Below are positions 18,072 to 29,635 of a DNA stretch of 64,000 nucleotides, piece after piece. Source of the stretch: Arthrobacter sp. CAU 1506 (GTDB lineage Bacteria; Actinomycetota; Actinomycetes; Actinomycetales; Micrococcaceae). The notes beneath the pieces were generated by a model, which saw only the letters and a list, made by a program, of their open reading frames with translations, searched no databases and was not told the DNA's origin. The stretch is taken from contig NZ_SUKC01000011.1 in NCBI RefSeq assembly GCF_005047635.1, positions 62,001 through 126,000 on the forward strand, read 5' to 3'. The translations under genes and the position numbers were made by a program. Numbering within the stretch: position 1 is the first letter of the stretch; each line of letters starts with the position of its first letter.

Positions 18072-18118
18072 AAAGCCCGCCCGTGTCCTGCGAGTGCAGC
18101 GAGGACCGGGCGGGCTTT
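18072..18118 (-). terminator. Hairpin after serA
   Basis: 12-bp perfect stem AAAGCCCGCCCG / CGGGCGGGCTTT with a loop that itself holds a GTCCT/AGGAC pair, 16 nt after the serA stop. It ends in only three T on the minus strand. Confidence 0.75.
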
Positions 18119-18133
18119 ACTGCGGCTGGAGCG

Positions 18134-19723
18134 TTAGTCCTGCAGGTCCACTTCGCGCGCGACGACGGCGCCGATTTCCACGGTCAGCTGGTCCAGCAGG
18201 TCCTGCGGGAGTGCGCTGTCCACGGTCAGCACAGCCAGCGCCTGCTTGCTGTCCTCATTGCGGGCGACCTGCATGCCGGCGATGTTGATGTCCTGCTCGC
18301 CCAGCAACCGGCCGAGCGTGCCGATCACACCGGGACGATCCTCGTAGAGGAACACGATGACGTGCTCGCTGATCGGCATTTCCACCTCGTAGCCGTTGAT
18401 GGCCACGATCTTCTGGATCTGCTTGGGGCCGGTCAGCGTTCCGGAGACCGAGATCTGGGAGCCGTCCGACAGTGCGCCGCGGATGGTGAGCACGTTGCGG
18501 TACTCTTCGGACTCGGTGGTGGTGATCAGGCGGGTGTTGATGCCGCGCTGTTCGGCCAGTACCGGGGCGTTGACGTATGAAACCTGCTCCGAGACCACAT
18601 CCTTGAACACGCCCTTGAGCGCGGCCAGCTCCAGGGCCTTGACGTCCAGCTCGGCGATTTCGCCGGCGACCTCGACGTCGATCTGGGTCACCGAATCGTG
18701 GGTCAACGCGGTGAAGATGCGGCCGAGCTTTTCGATCAGCGGGATGCCCGGGCGGACGTCCGGGGCGATCACGCCGCCGGCCACATTCACGGCATCGGGC
18801 ACCAGCTCGCCGGCAAGCGCCAGGCGCACCGACTTGGCCACCGAGATGCCGGCCTTTTCCTGGGCTTCAGCGGTGGAGGCGCCCAGGTGCGGGGTGACCA
18901 CAACGTTGTCCAGTTCGAAGAACGGCAGGTCGGTGCTGGGCTCGTTGACGAAGACGTCGACGGCGGCGCCGGCGATCTTGCCTTCCTTCAGCGCGTCGTA
19001 CAGGTCGGATTCGTCAATCAGGCCGCCGCGGGCCACGTTGACCACGTAGGCGGTGTCCTTCATCTTGTCGAAGGCGTCGGCGCCGATCATGCCGACCGTC
19101 TCCGGGGTCTTGGGCATGTGGATGGTGATGAAGTCCGACTGCTCCAGCAGTTCGTCCAGGCTGACCAACTGCACGCCCAGCTGGGCGGCGCGGGCGCTGG
19201 TCACGTACGGGTCAAAGGCCAGGATCTGCGTCTCGAACGCCTGCATGCGGGCAGCGATCAGGGCGCCGATGCGGCCGAGGCCGATGATGCCGATCTTCTT
19301 TTCGTAGAGCTCGGTGCCGGTGTACTTGGAGCGCTTCCACTCGCCGCCCTTGAGCGAGGCGTTGGCGGCCGGGATGTGGCGCGCCAGGCCCAGGATGTGC
19401 CCGACGGTCAGTTCCGCGGCGGAGATGATGTTGGAGGTCGGTGCGTTCACGACCATGACACCGGCCTGCGTGGCGGCCTTGATGTCCACGTTGTCCAGGC
19501 CCACGCCGGCGCGCGCGATGATCTTCAGGTTCTTTGCCGCGGCAATGGCTTCGGCGTCCACCTTGGTGGCGGAGCGGACCAGGATGGCGTCGACGTCGGC
19601 AATCGCGGTCAGCAGCTGGGACCTGTCGGCTCCATCGGTCTGGCGGATCTCGAAGTCAGGCCCGAGGGCTTCGACGGTAGCTGGGGAGAGTTCCTCGGCA
19701 AGGAGAACTACTGGTTTTTCCAC
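18134..19723 (-). CDS. serA: D-3-phosphoglycerate dehydrogenase
   Basis: First step of serine synthesis: NAD-dependent oxidation of 3-phosphoglycerate. The 529-residue protein has the long actinobacterial layout: a catalytic/NAD domain with GIIGLGRIGALIA, NVARGGLIDESDL and the catalytic-His region TPHLGASTAEAQ, then the intervening allosteric domain and a C-terminal ACT domain (DRPGVIGTLGRLLGEQDINI) that usually binds serine for feedback. GTG 19723 has GAAGGA about 9 nt upstream. It follows ilvC after a 190-nt gap with a possible TATAGA promoter, so it may be transcribed both alone and with ilvBNC. Confidence 0.97.
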   Translation of the reverse strand: MEKPVVLLAEELSPATVEALGPDFEIRQTDGADRSQLLTAIADVDAILVRSATKVDAEAIAAAKNLKIIARAGVGLDNVDIKAATQAGVMVVNAPTSNIISAAELTVGHILGLARHIPAANASLKGGEWKRSKYTGTELYEKKIGIIGLGRIGALIAARMQAFETQILAFDPYVTSARAAQLGVQLVSLDELLEQSDFITIHMPKTPETVGMIGADAFDKMKDTAYVVNVARGGLIDESDLYDALKEGKIAGAAVDVFVNEPSTDLPFFELDNVVVTPHLGASTAEAQEKAGISVAKSVRLALAGELVPDAVNVAGGVIAPDVRPGIPLIEKLGRIFTALTHDSVTQIDVEVAGEIAELDVKALELAALKGVFKDVVSEQVSYVNAPVLAEQRGINTRLITTTESEEYRNVLTIRGALSDGSQISVSGTLTGPKQIQKIVAINGYEVEMPISEHVIVFLYEDRPGVIGTLGRLLGEQDINIAGMQVARNEDSKQALAVLTVDSALPQDLLDQLTVEIGAVVAREVDLQD

Positions 19724-19913
19724 AGGGGTTGTTCCTTCGCTGCATGCATGGTGATGGCCGTGCGTCTATAAGTGGGGGTGGGTCCAGTCTAGAACGGCTG
19801 CCGCCCGGTCCCCCAGTTGTTACCGAACCGGCGGGCCCGGCGCCTCCGCCGGAACGACAGTGAGGCAGAAAGTGACGGCCGGCGCCCGCCGTGGGCGCCG
19901 GCCGTAGCACGGA

Positions 19914-21489
<1,576 letters not shown>

Positions 21490-21491
21490 GC

Positions 21492-23393
21492 CTAGTCCTC
21501 CTCTTCCCATACGGGGGTCATGTCGCGGGCAATCTGGATGAGGTCGTTGCTCACGCCGGAGGGGACCATCGGCCACACCATCGCGTTGGGGCTGACCACG
21601 AAGTCGATCACTACCGGACGGTCGTTGATCGCCAGCGCCTGCTGGATGGTGGCGTCGATGTCCTCGACCCGTTCGCAGCGCAGGCCCACGCAGTCGTAAG
21701 CATCGGCCATCTTGACGAAGTCCGGCACGCGCACGGTGTCGTGGCCGGTGTTCAGGTCGGTATTGGAGTACCGGCCGTCGTAGAACAGGGTCTGCCACTG
21801 GCGGACCATGCCCAGCGAGGAGTTGTTGATCACCGCCACCTTGATGGGGATGTTGTTCAGCCGGCAGGTGGCCAGTTCCTGGTTGGTCATCTGGAAGCAG
21901 CCGTCGCCGTCGATCGCCCAGACCACGCGGTCCGGGTTGCCCACCTTGGCGCCCATCGCGGCCGGCACCGAGTAGCCCATGGTGCCCAAGCCGCCCGAGT
22001 TCAGCCAGGCGTGCGGGCGCTCGTACTTGATGAACTGCGCGCTCCACATCTGGTGCTGGCCCACGCCGGCAACGTAGACGGCTTCCGGCCCGGTCAGCTC
22101 GCCGATCCGCTGGATCACCTGCTGCGGGGCCACCAGGCCGTCGTCGGGTTCGGAGAAGCCCAGCGGGTAGGTCTCGCGGAGCCGGTCCAGCATGGCCCAC
22201 CAGGCGGAGAGGTCGGGCGTGCCTTCCGCAGCGAATCGCTCGCGGCAGGCGTCGGCCAGTTCCGGAATGATTTCCTTGACGGAGCCCACGATCGGCACAT
22301 CGGCCGTGCGGTTCTTGGAGATCTCCGCCGGGTCGATGTCGGCGTGGATCACCTTGGCACCCGGGGCAAAAGTGCTCAGCACGCCGGTGACGCGGTCATC
22401 GAAGCGGGCGCCCAGCGTGATCAGCAGGTCTGCCTGCTGCAGCGCGGTCACCGCGGAGACGGAGCCGTGCATGCCCGGCATGCCAACATGCTGCGGATGC
22501 GAATCCGGGAACACGCCGCGGGCCATCAGCGTGGTGACCACCGGGGCGCCCACCAGCTCGGCCAGCTCGCGCAACTCCTGGGACGCGTGGGCCTTGATCA
22601 CGCCACCGCCCACGTAGAACACCGGGCGTTCGGCCGCGGCGATCAGTTTGGCCGCCTCACGGACCTGCTTGGAATGCCCGCGCACCACCGTGCGGTAGCC
22701 GGGGATGTCGATCTTCGGCGGCCAGGAGAAGCTCATCATGGACTGCTGGGCGTCCTTGGTGATGTCCACCAGCACCGGGCCGGGGCGGCCGGTGGTGGCA
22801 ATGTGGAACGCCTCGGCCAGCACGCGCGGAATCTCCTGCGCCTTGGTGACCAGATAGGAGTGCTTGGTGACCGGCATGGTGATGCCGACGATGTCCGCTT
22901 CCTGGAACGCGTCCGAGCCGATCACGGCCGAGGACACCTGCCCGGTGATCGCCACCATCGGCACCGAATCCATGTGCGCGTCGGCAATGGCGGTGACCAG
23001 GTTGGTGGCGCCTGGCCCGGAGGTGGCAATGCAGACGCCGGCGCGGCCGGTCACCATGGCATAACCCTGTGCGGCGTGGCCTGCACCCTGTTCATGACGG
23101 ACCAAGACATGGTTGATCTTGGCCGAATCCATGAGCGGGTCGTAGGTGGGGAGGATAGCCCCGCCTGGCAACCCGAAGACGTCATCGACGCCCAGTTCTT
23201 CCAGCGAACGGACAACGGCTTGTGAGCCGGTCATTTCCGTGGGCGGCACGATGTTGTTCGGCCCGATGACCGGGCTGAGGCCGTCCACGACGGAAGAGAC
23301 AGAGGCAGCTACATCTTTGGTTTTGACGGCGTCGGCCGCGGCCGGCGCCTTGTGAGCCATCAGCGAGGGGCTGATTGGCGATCCCTTAGTCAT
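21492..23393 (-). CDS. ilvB: Acetolactate synthase large (catalytic) subunit
   Basis: Thiamine-diphosphate and FAD enzyme that condenses pyruvate to acetolactate, or with 2-oxobutyrate to acetohydroxybutyrate. The 633-residue chain has a 50-residue N-terminal tail, then [19 protein letters not shown], the catalytic Glu in [20 protein letters not shown]-domain features, and the ThDP motif beginning [17 protein letters not shown] and ending [16 protein letters not shown] 23393 has AAAGGA upstream. Transcription is probably controlled by the attenuator and leader peptide at 23476-23592. Confidence 0.98.
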   Translation of the reverse strand: MTKGSPISPSLMAHKAPAAADAVKTKDVAASVSSVVDGLSPVIGPNNIVPPTEMTGSQAVVRSLEELGVDDVFGLPGGAILPTYDPLMDSAKINHVLVRHEQGAGHAAQGYAMVTGRAGVCIATSGPGATNLVTAIADAHMDSVPMVAITGQVSSAVIGSDAFQEADIVGITMPVTKHSYLVTKAQEIPRVLAEAFHIATTGRPGPVLVDITKDAQQSMMSFSWPPKIDIPGYRTVVRGHSKQVREAAKLIAAAERPVFYVGGGVIKAHASQELRELAELVGAPVVTTLMARGVFPDSHPQHVGMPGMHGSVSAVTALQQADLLITLGARFDDRVTGVLSTFAPGAKVIHADIDPAEISKNRTADVPIVGSVKEIIPELADACRERFAAEGTPDLSAWWAMLDRLRETYPLGFSEPDDGLVAPQQVIQRIGELTGPEAVYVAGVGQHQMWSAQFIKYERPHAWLNSGGLGTMGYSVPAAMGAKVGNPDRVVWAIDGDGCFQMTNQELATCRLNNIPIKVAVINNSSLGMVRQWQTLFYDGRYSNTDLNTGHDTVRVPDFVKMADAYDCVGLRCERVEDIDATIQQALAINDRPVVIDFVVSPNAMVWPMVPSGVSNDLIQIARDMTPVWEEED

Positions 23394-23475
23394 CGGATTT
23401 TCCTTTGCGGATCTTACGTTTCTTTGATGTGCTTGCCGTCCTCCGCGAGCGGAAGAAGGCCCTGTGCTCTTCTGC

Positions 23476-23517
23476 AAATAAAAAAACCCCGTCGAGCCGG
23501 TTGGCTCCGATGGGGTT
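23476..23517 (-). terminator. ilvBNC attenuator terminator
   Basis: On the minus strand AACCCC... GAGCC-AACC-GGCTC ...GGGGTT forms a stem (outer arms 23512-23517 and 23485-23490) followed by TTTTTTTATTT. It lies between the leader peptide and ilvB, exactly where an attenuation terminator belongs. A competing pairing, GCGCGTG 23519-23525 with CACGCGC 23554-23560, overlaps the end of the leader peptide and may act as the pause hairpin. Confidence 0.9.
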
Positions 23518-23547
23518 AGCGCGTGACGTGGTCGAACCAGACGGGCG

Positions 23548-23592
23548 TTACGCCACGCGCTTGATAAGGACGACCACGGATACGCTTTGCAT
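23548..23592 (-). CDS. ilvBNC leader peptide (14 residues)
   Basis: A 15-codon frame on the minus strand reads [14 protein letters not shown] then TAA. Eight of its 14 residues are Val, Leu, Ile or Ala, with consecutive Val-Val-Val-Leu-Ile codons. These are the products of this pathway plus leucine, so ribosome stalling when charged Val/Leu/Ile tRNAs are scarce would favour read-through of the downstream terminator. Attenuation of ilvBNC by such peptides is known in Corynebacterium and other actinobacteria. The start ATG at 23592 has only a weak ribosome site (CTGAAG). Confidence 0.88.
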   Translation of the reverse strand: MQSVSVVVLIKRVA

Positions 23593-23734
23593 GGCTTCAG
23601 TTTCGTGCCACGCGCTTACCAGTGTCAACCTGAGACATCTGTGTCTCACTATTTGGGCAATTGAGTCCAAAACATGGACGCCGTGCCCTCCGGGCGGTCC
23701 CGGCCACTCCCCTGCGGAAATACGACGGGGAGGT

Positions 23735-23779
23735 ACGACGGCGGTGCGCGGCCCGCGCGGGGCGCGCACCCGCCGTCGT
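23735..23779 (-). terminator. Strong hairpin after ilvD
   Basis: A 16-bp stem with one bulged base, ACGACGGCGGTGCGCG at 23735-23750 against 23763-23779, and a 12-nt loop, 35 nt after the ilvD stop. It has no T tract but is very GC-rich. Confidence 0.7.
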
Positions 23780-23814
23780 GGTTCAGCCGTTACGGCTGCC
23801 GAACCTTGCCGTGC

Positions 23815-25518
<1,704 letters not shown>

Positions 25519-25525
25519 GGGTTTG

Positions 25526-25531
25526 ATTCTA
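25526..25531 (-). promoter_or_regulatory. -10 box of ilvD, leaderless start
   Basis: TAGAAT on the minus strand ends 7 nt before the ilvD ATG, placing the expected transcription start at or next to the start codon. Confidence 0.6.
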
Positions 25532-25651
25532 TGACCCGCGCCGCAGTCTTCAGGGCATATTACGACGGCGGTGCCTTGCCGCGGGTGCCGAGGCGGCACC
25601 GACGCGCCCGCATCTGTGGTGTTGGCCACGCTTGCCTGTTAGTCTGCGCCC

Positions 25652-26128
25652 ATGAATGCCGGAAACAACGAGTACTTGGCCCGGGCCGTTGAAATCGCCG
25701 TGGAGAACGTCGGCAAGTCCGGCGGACCTTTTGGCGCCACGGTGGTCACCCGGGACGGACAGATCTTCGACGGGGTCAATCGTGTGACCGCGACGAATGA
25801 TCCGACCGCGCACGCCGAAGTGGTGGCGATCCGCCGGGCCGCCGCGGAGACCGGGTTCAACCTGTCCGGCGCGGTGCTGTATTCCAGCTGCGAGCCATGT
25901 CCCATGTGCCTGGCCGCGGCGCTCTGGGCGCGGATTGACCGGGTTGTCTATGCCGCGGACCGCGACGACGCCGCCAGCTCCGGTTTCGACGACGCCTTGT
26001 TCTACGACTACTTCGGCCCCGAGGGCGATAAGCAACTCATGCCCGTGGTCCGCGACGGCTACGAAACCACCGACTACCTGGCACCGTTCCGGCTTTGGGA
26101 CCGGCTGCCGGACAAAGTGGAATACTGA
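25652..26128 (+). CDS. CMP/dCMP-type nucleoside or guanine deaminase
   Basis: Zinc-dependent deaminase of 158 residues, probably acting on a purine or pyrimidine base or nucleoside. The catalytic zinc motifs are complete: TAHAEVVAI (zinc His and proton-shuttle Glu) and SSCEPCPMCLAAALWARI (two zinc Cys). SGGPFGATVV is the substrate loop. The C-terminal sequence FFDALFYDYF-like (DDALFYDYFGP) and overall length resemble bacterial guanine deaminase (GuaD) more than TadA, but I cannot fix the substrate. TAGTCT at 25640-25645 lies 6 nt before the ATG, suggesting a leaderless mRNA. Confidence 0.88.
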   Translation: MNAGNNEYLARAVEIAVENVGKSGGPFGATVVTRDGQIFDGVNRVTATNDPTAHAEVVAIRRAAAETGFNLSGAVLYSSCEPCPMCLAAALWARIDRVVYAADRDDAASSGFDDALFYDYFGPEGDKQLMPVVRDGYETTDYLAPFRLWDRLPDKVEY

Positions 26129-26145
26129 CCGGCCTTTGTCTGCAT

Positions 26146-26260
26146 CCCCGGGTGATCGAATAAGGCCGCTTCCGCCCGCCACCCCGGTGATCGAGCACCG
26201 CCGGGCCGCCGGGCAACTAAACCCCCTGCCCGCTAACCCGGTGATCGAGTAAGGCCGCTT
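26146..26260 (+). repeat. Intergenic repeat family B (GTGATCGAGTAAGGCCGC)
   Basis: Three copies of a ~24-bp unit CCCCGGTGATCGAGTAAGG followed by CCGCTT: 26146-26171, 26181-26203 (truncated) and 26236-26260. No gene is seen in 26129-26410. It looks related to the GTCGACC-ACCGG family read in the other direction. Confidence 0.65.
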
Positions 26261-26310
26261 GCGGCCGCACCGAGATCCGGCCCAGGGCAGGCGACCCGTA
26301 CTCCCAACAG

Positions 26311-26374
26311 CGAGGGCGGGGTAAATCGGTGAGGGCGGCCTCCATGGCCCCTGCCCTGACCGATTTACCCCGCC
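26311..26374. repeat. Dispersed palindromic element, copy 2
   Basis: 22-bp inverted repeat with one mismatch: 26315-26336 (GGCGGGGTAAATCGGTGAGG then GC) and 26353-26374, with a 16-nt centre that includes CTCCATGG. Flank, arms and loop core match the copy at 4893-4957, more than 21 kb away. Confidence 0.85.
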
Positions 26375-26410
26375 TTCACGAAAAGGCTGCCAGCCCACCA
26401 CCGCCGGGCG

Positions 26411-27010
26411 CTACCGGAGCCGGCCGAGGTCCGCTGGCGTATCGATGTCGCCGCCATCGGAGAGGTCCGAGCAGTCCACAAGTTCCACCAGTTCGGGGTG
26501 CGCCGACAAGAACGGGCGCGCACCGGCGTCGCCCGTGGCCTGCTCTGCTGCCCGGGCTGCCAAACTAGGCGCAAACAGGACCGGATGCCCGCGGCGCAGC
26601 TTGCCCTCCGGGCTGCGGTAGCCGGCCGCGATGATCCGCCCCGGCTGGGCAGCGTCGATCAGCCGGGCCACCAGCTCGGGGCTGATCCCAGGCTGGTCCA
26701 CCAGCGCAATGAGCACCGCCTGGTCGGGCAGGGCGCTCTGCACGCCGAGGCGGAGCGATCCGGCCATTCCTTCGCTCCATTGCTCATTGACCAGCACCGA
26801 GCAGCCTGCCAGATCAGCAGCCACGTGCACTTCGGCCGCGCCGGCGCCCAGGACCACCGCCACGCTGGCGCAGCCGCCGTGCCGGAGCACCTCCGCGGCC
26901 TTCCGGACCAGCGGAACCCCATCCGCACCGGCCAGCAGCGCTTTCGGCCCGAGACCCAGCCGCCGCCCGGCACCGGCCGCCAGCAGCACACCGTGGACAG
27001 GGGTCTTCAT
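26411..27010 (-). CDS. MobA/MocA-like nucleotidyltransferase
   Basis: 199-residue NTP_transf_3 protein. VLLAAGAGRRLGLGPKALL is the nucleotide-binding loop with the conserved Lys, and LIALVDQPGISPELV holds the metal-binding Asp. RGHPVLFAPSL and DIDTPADL complete the MocA pattern. MocA cytidylates molybdopterin for xanthine-dehydrogenase-type enzymes, but no molybdenum enzyme gene is in the window, so the substrate is open. It starts 13 nt after the LysR gene on the same strand and is probably co-transcribed and controlled by it. Confidence 0.83.
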   Translation of the reverse strand: MKTPVHGVLLAAGAGRRLGLGPKALLAGADGVPLVRKAAEVLRHGGCASVAVVLGAGAAEVHVAADLAGCSVLVNEQWSEGMAGSLRLGVQSALPDQAVLIALVDQPGISPELVARLIDAAQPGRIIAAGYRSPEGKLRRGHPVLFAPSLAARAAEQATGDAGARPFLSAHPELVELVDCSDLSDGGDIDTPADLGRLR

Positions 27011-27023
27011 CGGGCCCGTCCCC

Positions 27024-27941
27024 TCAACCCTGCTGGCTTGCGATCGCCACAGCTTCCTGCTGCAGCATCCCGATGACCCTGTGCACGCTGCTGCGTTCGG
27101 CTACATCGCTGCGGGCCAACACCACAATGCTGCGGCTGGCACGGATCCCTTCGAGCGGCCGCATCACGAAACCGCGGGCCGTCTGCGCCTTGCGCGAGGT
27201 GAAGCGCGGCACGATCGCCAGGCCGTGCCCGGCGGCCACCATCGCTTCCATGACCCGCAGGTCGGCGTAGCGCGTGGTCCGCTTGGCCAGCCGGCCGGTG
27301 CGTGCTTCGATCTGCCGCAGCACTTGTTCAAAAGGGAAGCCCGGAGGCACACCGATCCATGGGAAGCCCACCACGTCCTCGGGCTTGAGAGCGTCGAATT
27401 CGGCCAACGGGTGCCCGGCCGGCATAGCCACATCCAGTGGCTCGTCCAGCAAGGGCAGCACGGTGATGCCGCTCCGCGCAAAGGCCTCCACGCCCTGCTG
27501 GCTATGTGCCAGCACCAAGTCGTAGTCGGCGGCCAACCGCAGGAAGCCGTCCACGGAGGGGTCCTCCATACAGGGTTCGAAGTGCAGCCCCTCGATCTCC
27601 TGCAGCCGGTACATCAAGCCCGGCAGGAACATCTCCGCCGCGCTGGGAAAGAATGCGGCACGGATCTGGTTCTGCCAGCCGCTGCGGTACCCGTCCACCG
27701 TGGCCTGCGCGCGCTCCATGGCGGCAGACACGTCCGAGGCAGCTGCTGCCATCGCGAGCCCAGCCTCGGTCAGGCGCACTCCCCTGCCGGCTTTCTCCAC
27801 CAGGGTGACGCCGACTTCCTCCTGCAGCACTTTCAGCTGCTGGGATACCGCTGAGGCTGTGACCTTCATCGCAGCCGCCGTCGCGACGACGGACCCCCGG
27901 TCGCCGAGTTCCCGCAGAATTTGGAGCCGCCTGATGTCCAT
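27024..27941 (-). CDS. LysR-family transcription regulator
   Basis: 305 residues. The N-terminal winged helix reads LQILRELGDRGSVVATAAAM then TASAVSQQLKVLQEE, followed by the coiled linker and a periplasmic-binding-like effector domain (QIRAAFFPSAAEMFLPGL, AIVPRFTSRK). The MocA-like gene lies downstream in the same direction and a small membrane protein gene is divergent at 28014, so either may be a target. TAGGAT at 27953-27948 lies 6 nt before the ATG, indicating a leaderless start. Confidence 0.9.
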   Translation of the reverse strand: MDIRRLQILRELGDRGSVVATAAAMKVTASAVSQQLKVLQEEVGVTLVEKAGRGVRLTEAGLAMAAAASDVSAAMERAQATVDGYRSGWQNQIRAAFFPSAAEMFLPGLMYRLQEIEGLHFEPCMEDPSVDGFLRLAADYDLVLAHSQQGVEAFARSGITVLPLLDEPLDVAMPAGHPLAEFDALKPEDVVGFPWIGVPPGFPFEQVLRQIEARTGRLAKRTTRYADLRVMEAMVAAGHGLAIVPRFTSRKAQTARGFVMRPLEGIRASRSIVVLARSDVAERSSVHRVIGMLQQEAVAIASQQG

Positions 27942-28013
27942 AAAGCGATCCTACATAGTGTGGTTAGCAACGTTAGATTGAACTTGAAGGTCCGAGCAGT
28001 TGACAATGTAGGC

Positions 28014-28169
28014 ATGACAGTCTCAGTAGCCCTGACCGTAGTGGGGATGGCCGCCGTCCTGGCGCGCCTCGCCGTCGTTGTTCGCCGTGACCATGGTCCG
28101 GTGCCGCGCAGCCACGCGTGGGAGACCGACCACTCGGCCATGCCGGTGAAAGCGGTCGACGCCGTCTGA
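28014..28169 (+). CDS. 51-residue membrane microprotein
   Basis: Short protein starting MTVSVALTVVGMAAVLARLA, with one hydrophobic segment (residues ~3-23) and a polar tail VVVRRDHGPVPRSHAWETDH. I do not recognise the family. Support for a real gene: TTGAAC (27979-27984) and GACAAT (28002-28007) give a plausible promoter 6 nt before the ATG, and a rho-independent terminator begins 20 nt after the stop. It is divergent from the LysR gene. Confidence 0.6.
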   Translation: MTVSVALTVVGMAAVLARLAVVVRRDHGPVPRSHAWETDHSAMPVKAVDAV

Positions 28170-28189
28170 CCTTTCCACCACCGCAATCG

Positions 28190-28223
28190 AGCGCCGGGCA
28201 CCACAAGGGCCAGGCGCTTTTTT
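28190..28223 (+). terminator. Rho-independent terminator after the microprotein gene
   Basis: Stem AGCGCC (28190-28195) / GGCGCT (28213-28218), with extra GG/CC pairs in the loop side, followed by six T. Confidence 0.75.
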
Positions 28224-28318
28224 GTGGGTCCGGCCCCCTAGGCTGACCGGGAGCAATGCCCGCTTCCGCCACCGCACGCGCCGTCCGCCCAGCCCACCCC
28301 GCAGATTCAAAGGTCACG

Positions 28319-28747
28319 ATGCCCACCAGCGACGAACTCAAGGACGCGCTCAGCGCCATCTTTGACTCCCAGATTCCCAACTACGGCGACTACAACCTGG
28401 TTTTCGGCAGTAGCCGCCAGGACAACATCCACGGAGCGCCGGGCGGCGATACCGGGCACTGCTACGTGATCGGCTACCGCTGGCGGCCTCAGGAACTGGT
28501 CGTCGCGCCGTTCGACGGCACCAGCCTGACGGCCGGCGGGGTCCCCGTTGCCATCAACATGACCAACCTCTCGCACGCGGTCCAGCTGGGCGGCGGTGAA
28601 TACGAAGTGGGCACCAGCACGGGTAGGACGTTCCGCTTCGGCGTGCAGGCCGAAGGGAAGCTGCCCGGCGAGGGGCGCACCATCGACCAGTCCGAGGACC
28701 AGCCCGACTTCCACAGCTTCATGGCGGAGCTGATCTTCCGGGCCTAG
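28319..28747 (+). CDS. Protein of unknown function
   Basis: 142-residue soluble protein, no recognised domain. ATG 28319 is preferred because AAAGG lies 7 nt upstream; an earlier in-frame ATG at 28256 has GGGAG only 2 nt away, and a TAGGCT -10 box at 28239-28244 would serve either. The sequence is a mix of acidic and glycine-rich beta-like stretches (ALSAIFDSQIPNYGDYNLV, QELVVAPFDG, NMTNLSHAVQLGGGEYEV). Stop at 28747, then a spacer without an obvious gene. Confidence 0.7.
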   Translation: MPTSDELKDALSAIFDSQIPNYGDYNLVFGSSRQDNIHGAPGGDTGHCYVIGYRWRPQELVVAPFDGTSLTAGGVPVAINMTNLSHAVQLGGGEYEVGTSTGRTFRFGVQAEGKLPGEGRTIDQSEDQPDFHSFMAELIFRA

Positions 28748-28773
28748 GCTGCCGAGCCGGCCTACACAGCCGC

Positions 28774-28792
28774 CCTGGCTTCCCGGGCCAGG
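28774..28792 (+). terminator. Small hairpin 27 nt after the preceding gene
   Basis: CCTGGC (28774-28779) pairs with GCCAGG (28787-28792). It is short and has no T tract; the rest of 28748-28990 is GC-rich with CGCAGCCGCC-like words and no gene. Confidence 0.35.
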
Positions 28793-28990
28793 TGCCCGCC
28801 CTGTGCACGCCGCCGCCCTGGATATCCGGGCCCAGGCGCACGCCCCGGCCTGCGCAGCCGCCTTTGTTTTCCGCGCTCAGCCGCCCGTAAGCCCCTTGCT
28901 GACCGGGCCGCCGGTTCTATGGACACTGTTCTCCCCCGGACGTAACGTCGGGACCAGTGCACCATAACCATCAACTGGAAGGTGAAGGCC

Positions 28991-29632
28991 ATGGACTGGA
29001 TGTGGGTCGTCGGGATCGTTGTGGTGATGATCGTTGTTGCCCTGCTGTGGTGGCTCTTCTCCCGCAACTCCGGATCCTCCGACGCCGGAGCCACAGCCCA
29101 AGCTCCGGGCAACCTCACTCGCGGCCCTTCCGACGGCGGGGCCGAAGCCGCCGCTGCCAACGCACCTCCCATGCCGGAGGACACGCCCGCCGGTACCGCG
29201 GCTGTGAGCCAGCCACCGCCGTCGCGCCCTTCCGACCCTCCGGCAGATCCCGCAGACGCAGCCCGCGACCAGGAGCGGCAGGCCCGCGACACAGACGCCG
29301 ACCGGCCGCTCGGTGACTCGGGTAACCGGCAGGAGCACGTCGCCGACGCCATGTACGAGGAAGAGGTCCTCACTGCGGCTGCCGACGAAGACATGGTGGT
29401 CGAGGAGACGATGCCGGAGTCCCCGGGGGCAACCGGCACCACCACCGCGCAGGGCGCCGGGGCGGAGGAACCGCCTCCTGCCGACGTCGAAGATGCGGCA
29501 GCCGAGCAGTCGCCGCACACCACCCAACCCCTCTACGATGAAACCGAATGGCTCGGCTATGCGGGCGAGGCAGTCATCGAATCGTCCGTCGCAGCTGAGA
29601 ACGGAGACGGGCCGGACCGGCGAAGGGGATAA
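28991..29632 (+). CDS. Single-pass membrane protein with acidic, disordered tail
   Basis: 213 residues from ATG 28991 (GGAAGG about 8 nt upstream). The N-terminus MDWMWVVGIVVVMIVVALLW is a membrane segment, and RNSGSS begins a long Pro/Ala/Asp/Glu-rich region with no folded domain that I can recognise. The tail is strongly acidic. It lies 3 nt before the sugar dehydrogenase gene and is probably co-transcribed. An envelope tether or scaffold is a guess. Confidence 0.75.
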   Translation: MDWMWVVGIVVVMIVVALLWWLFSRNSGSSDAGATAQAPGNLTRGPSDGGAEAAAANAPPMPEDTPAGTAAVSQPPPSRPSDPPADPADAARDQERQARDTDADRPLGDSGNRQEHVADAMYEEEVLTAAADEDMVVEETMPESPGATGTTTAQGAGAEEPPPADVEDAAAEQSPHTTQPLYDETEWLGYAGEAVIESSVAAENGDGPDRRRG

Positions 29633-29635
29633 CGC

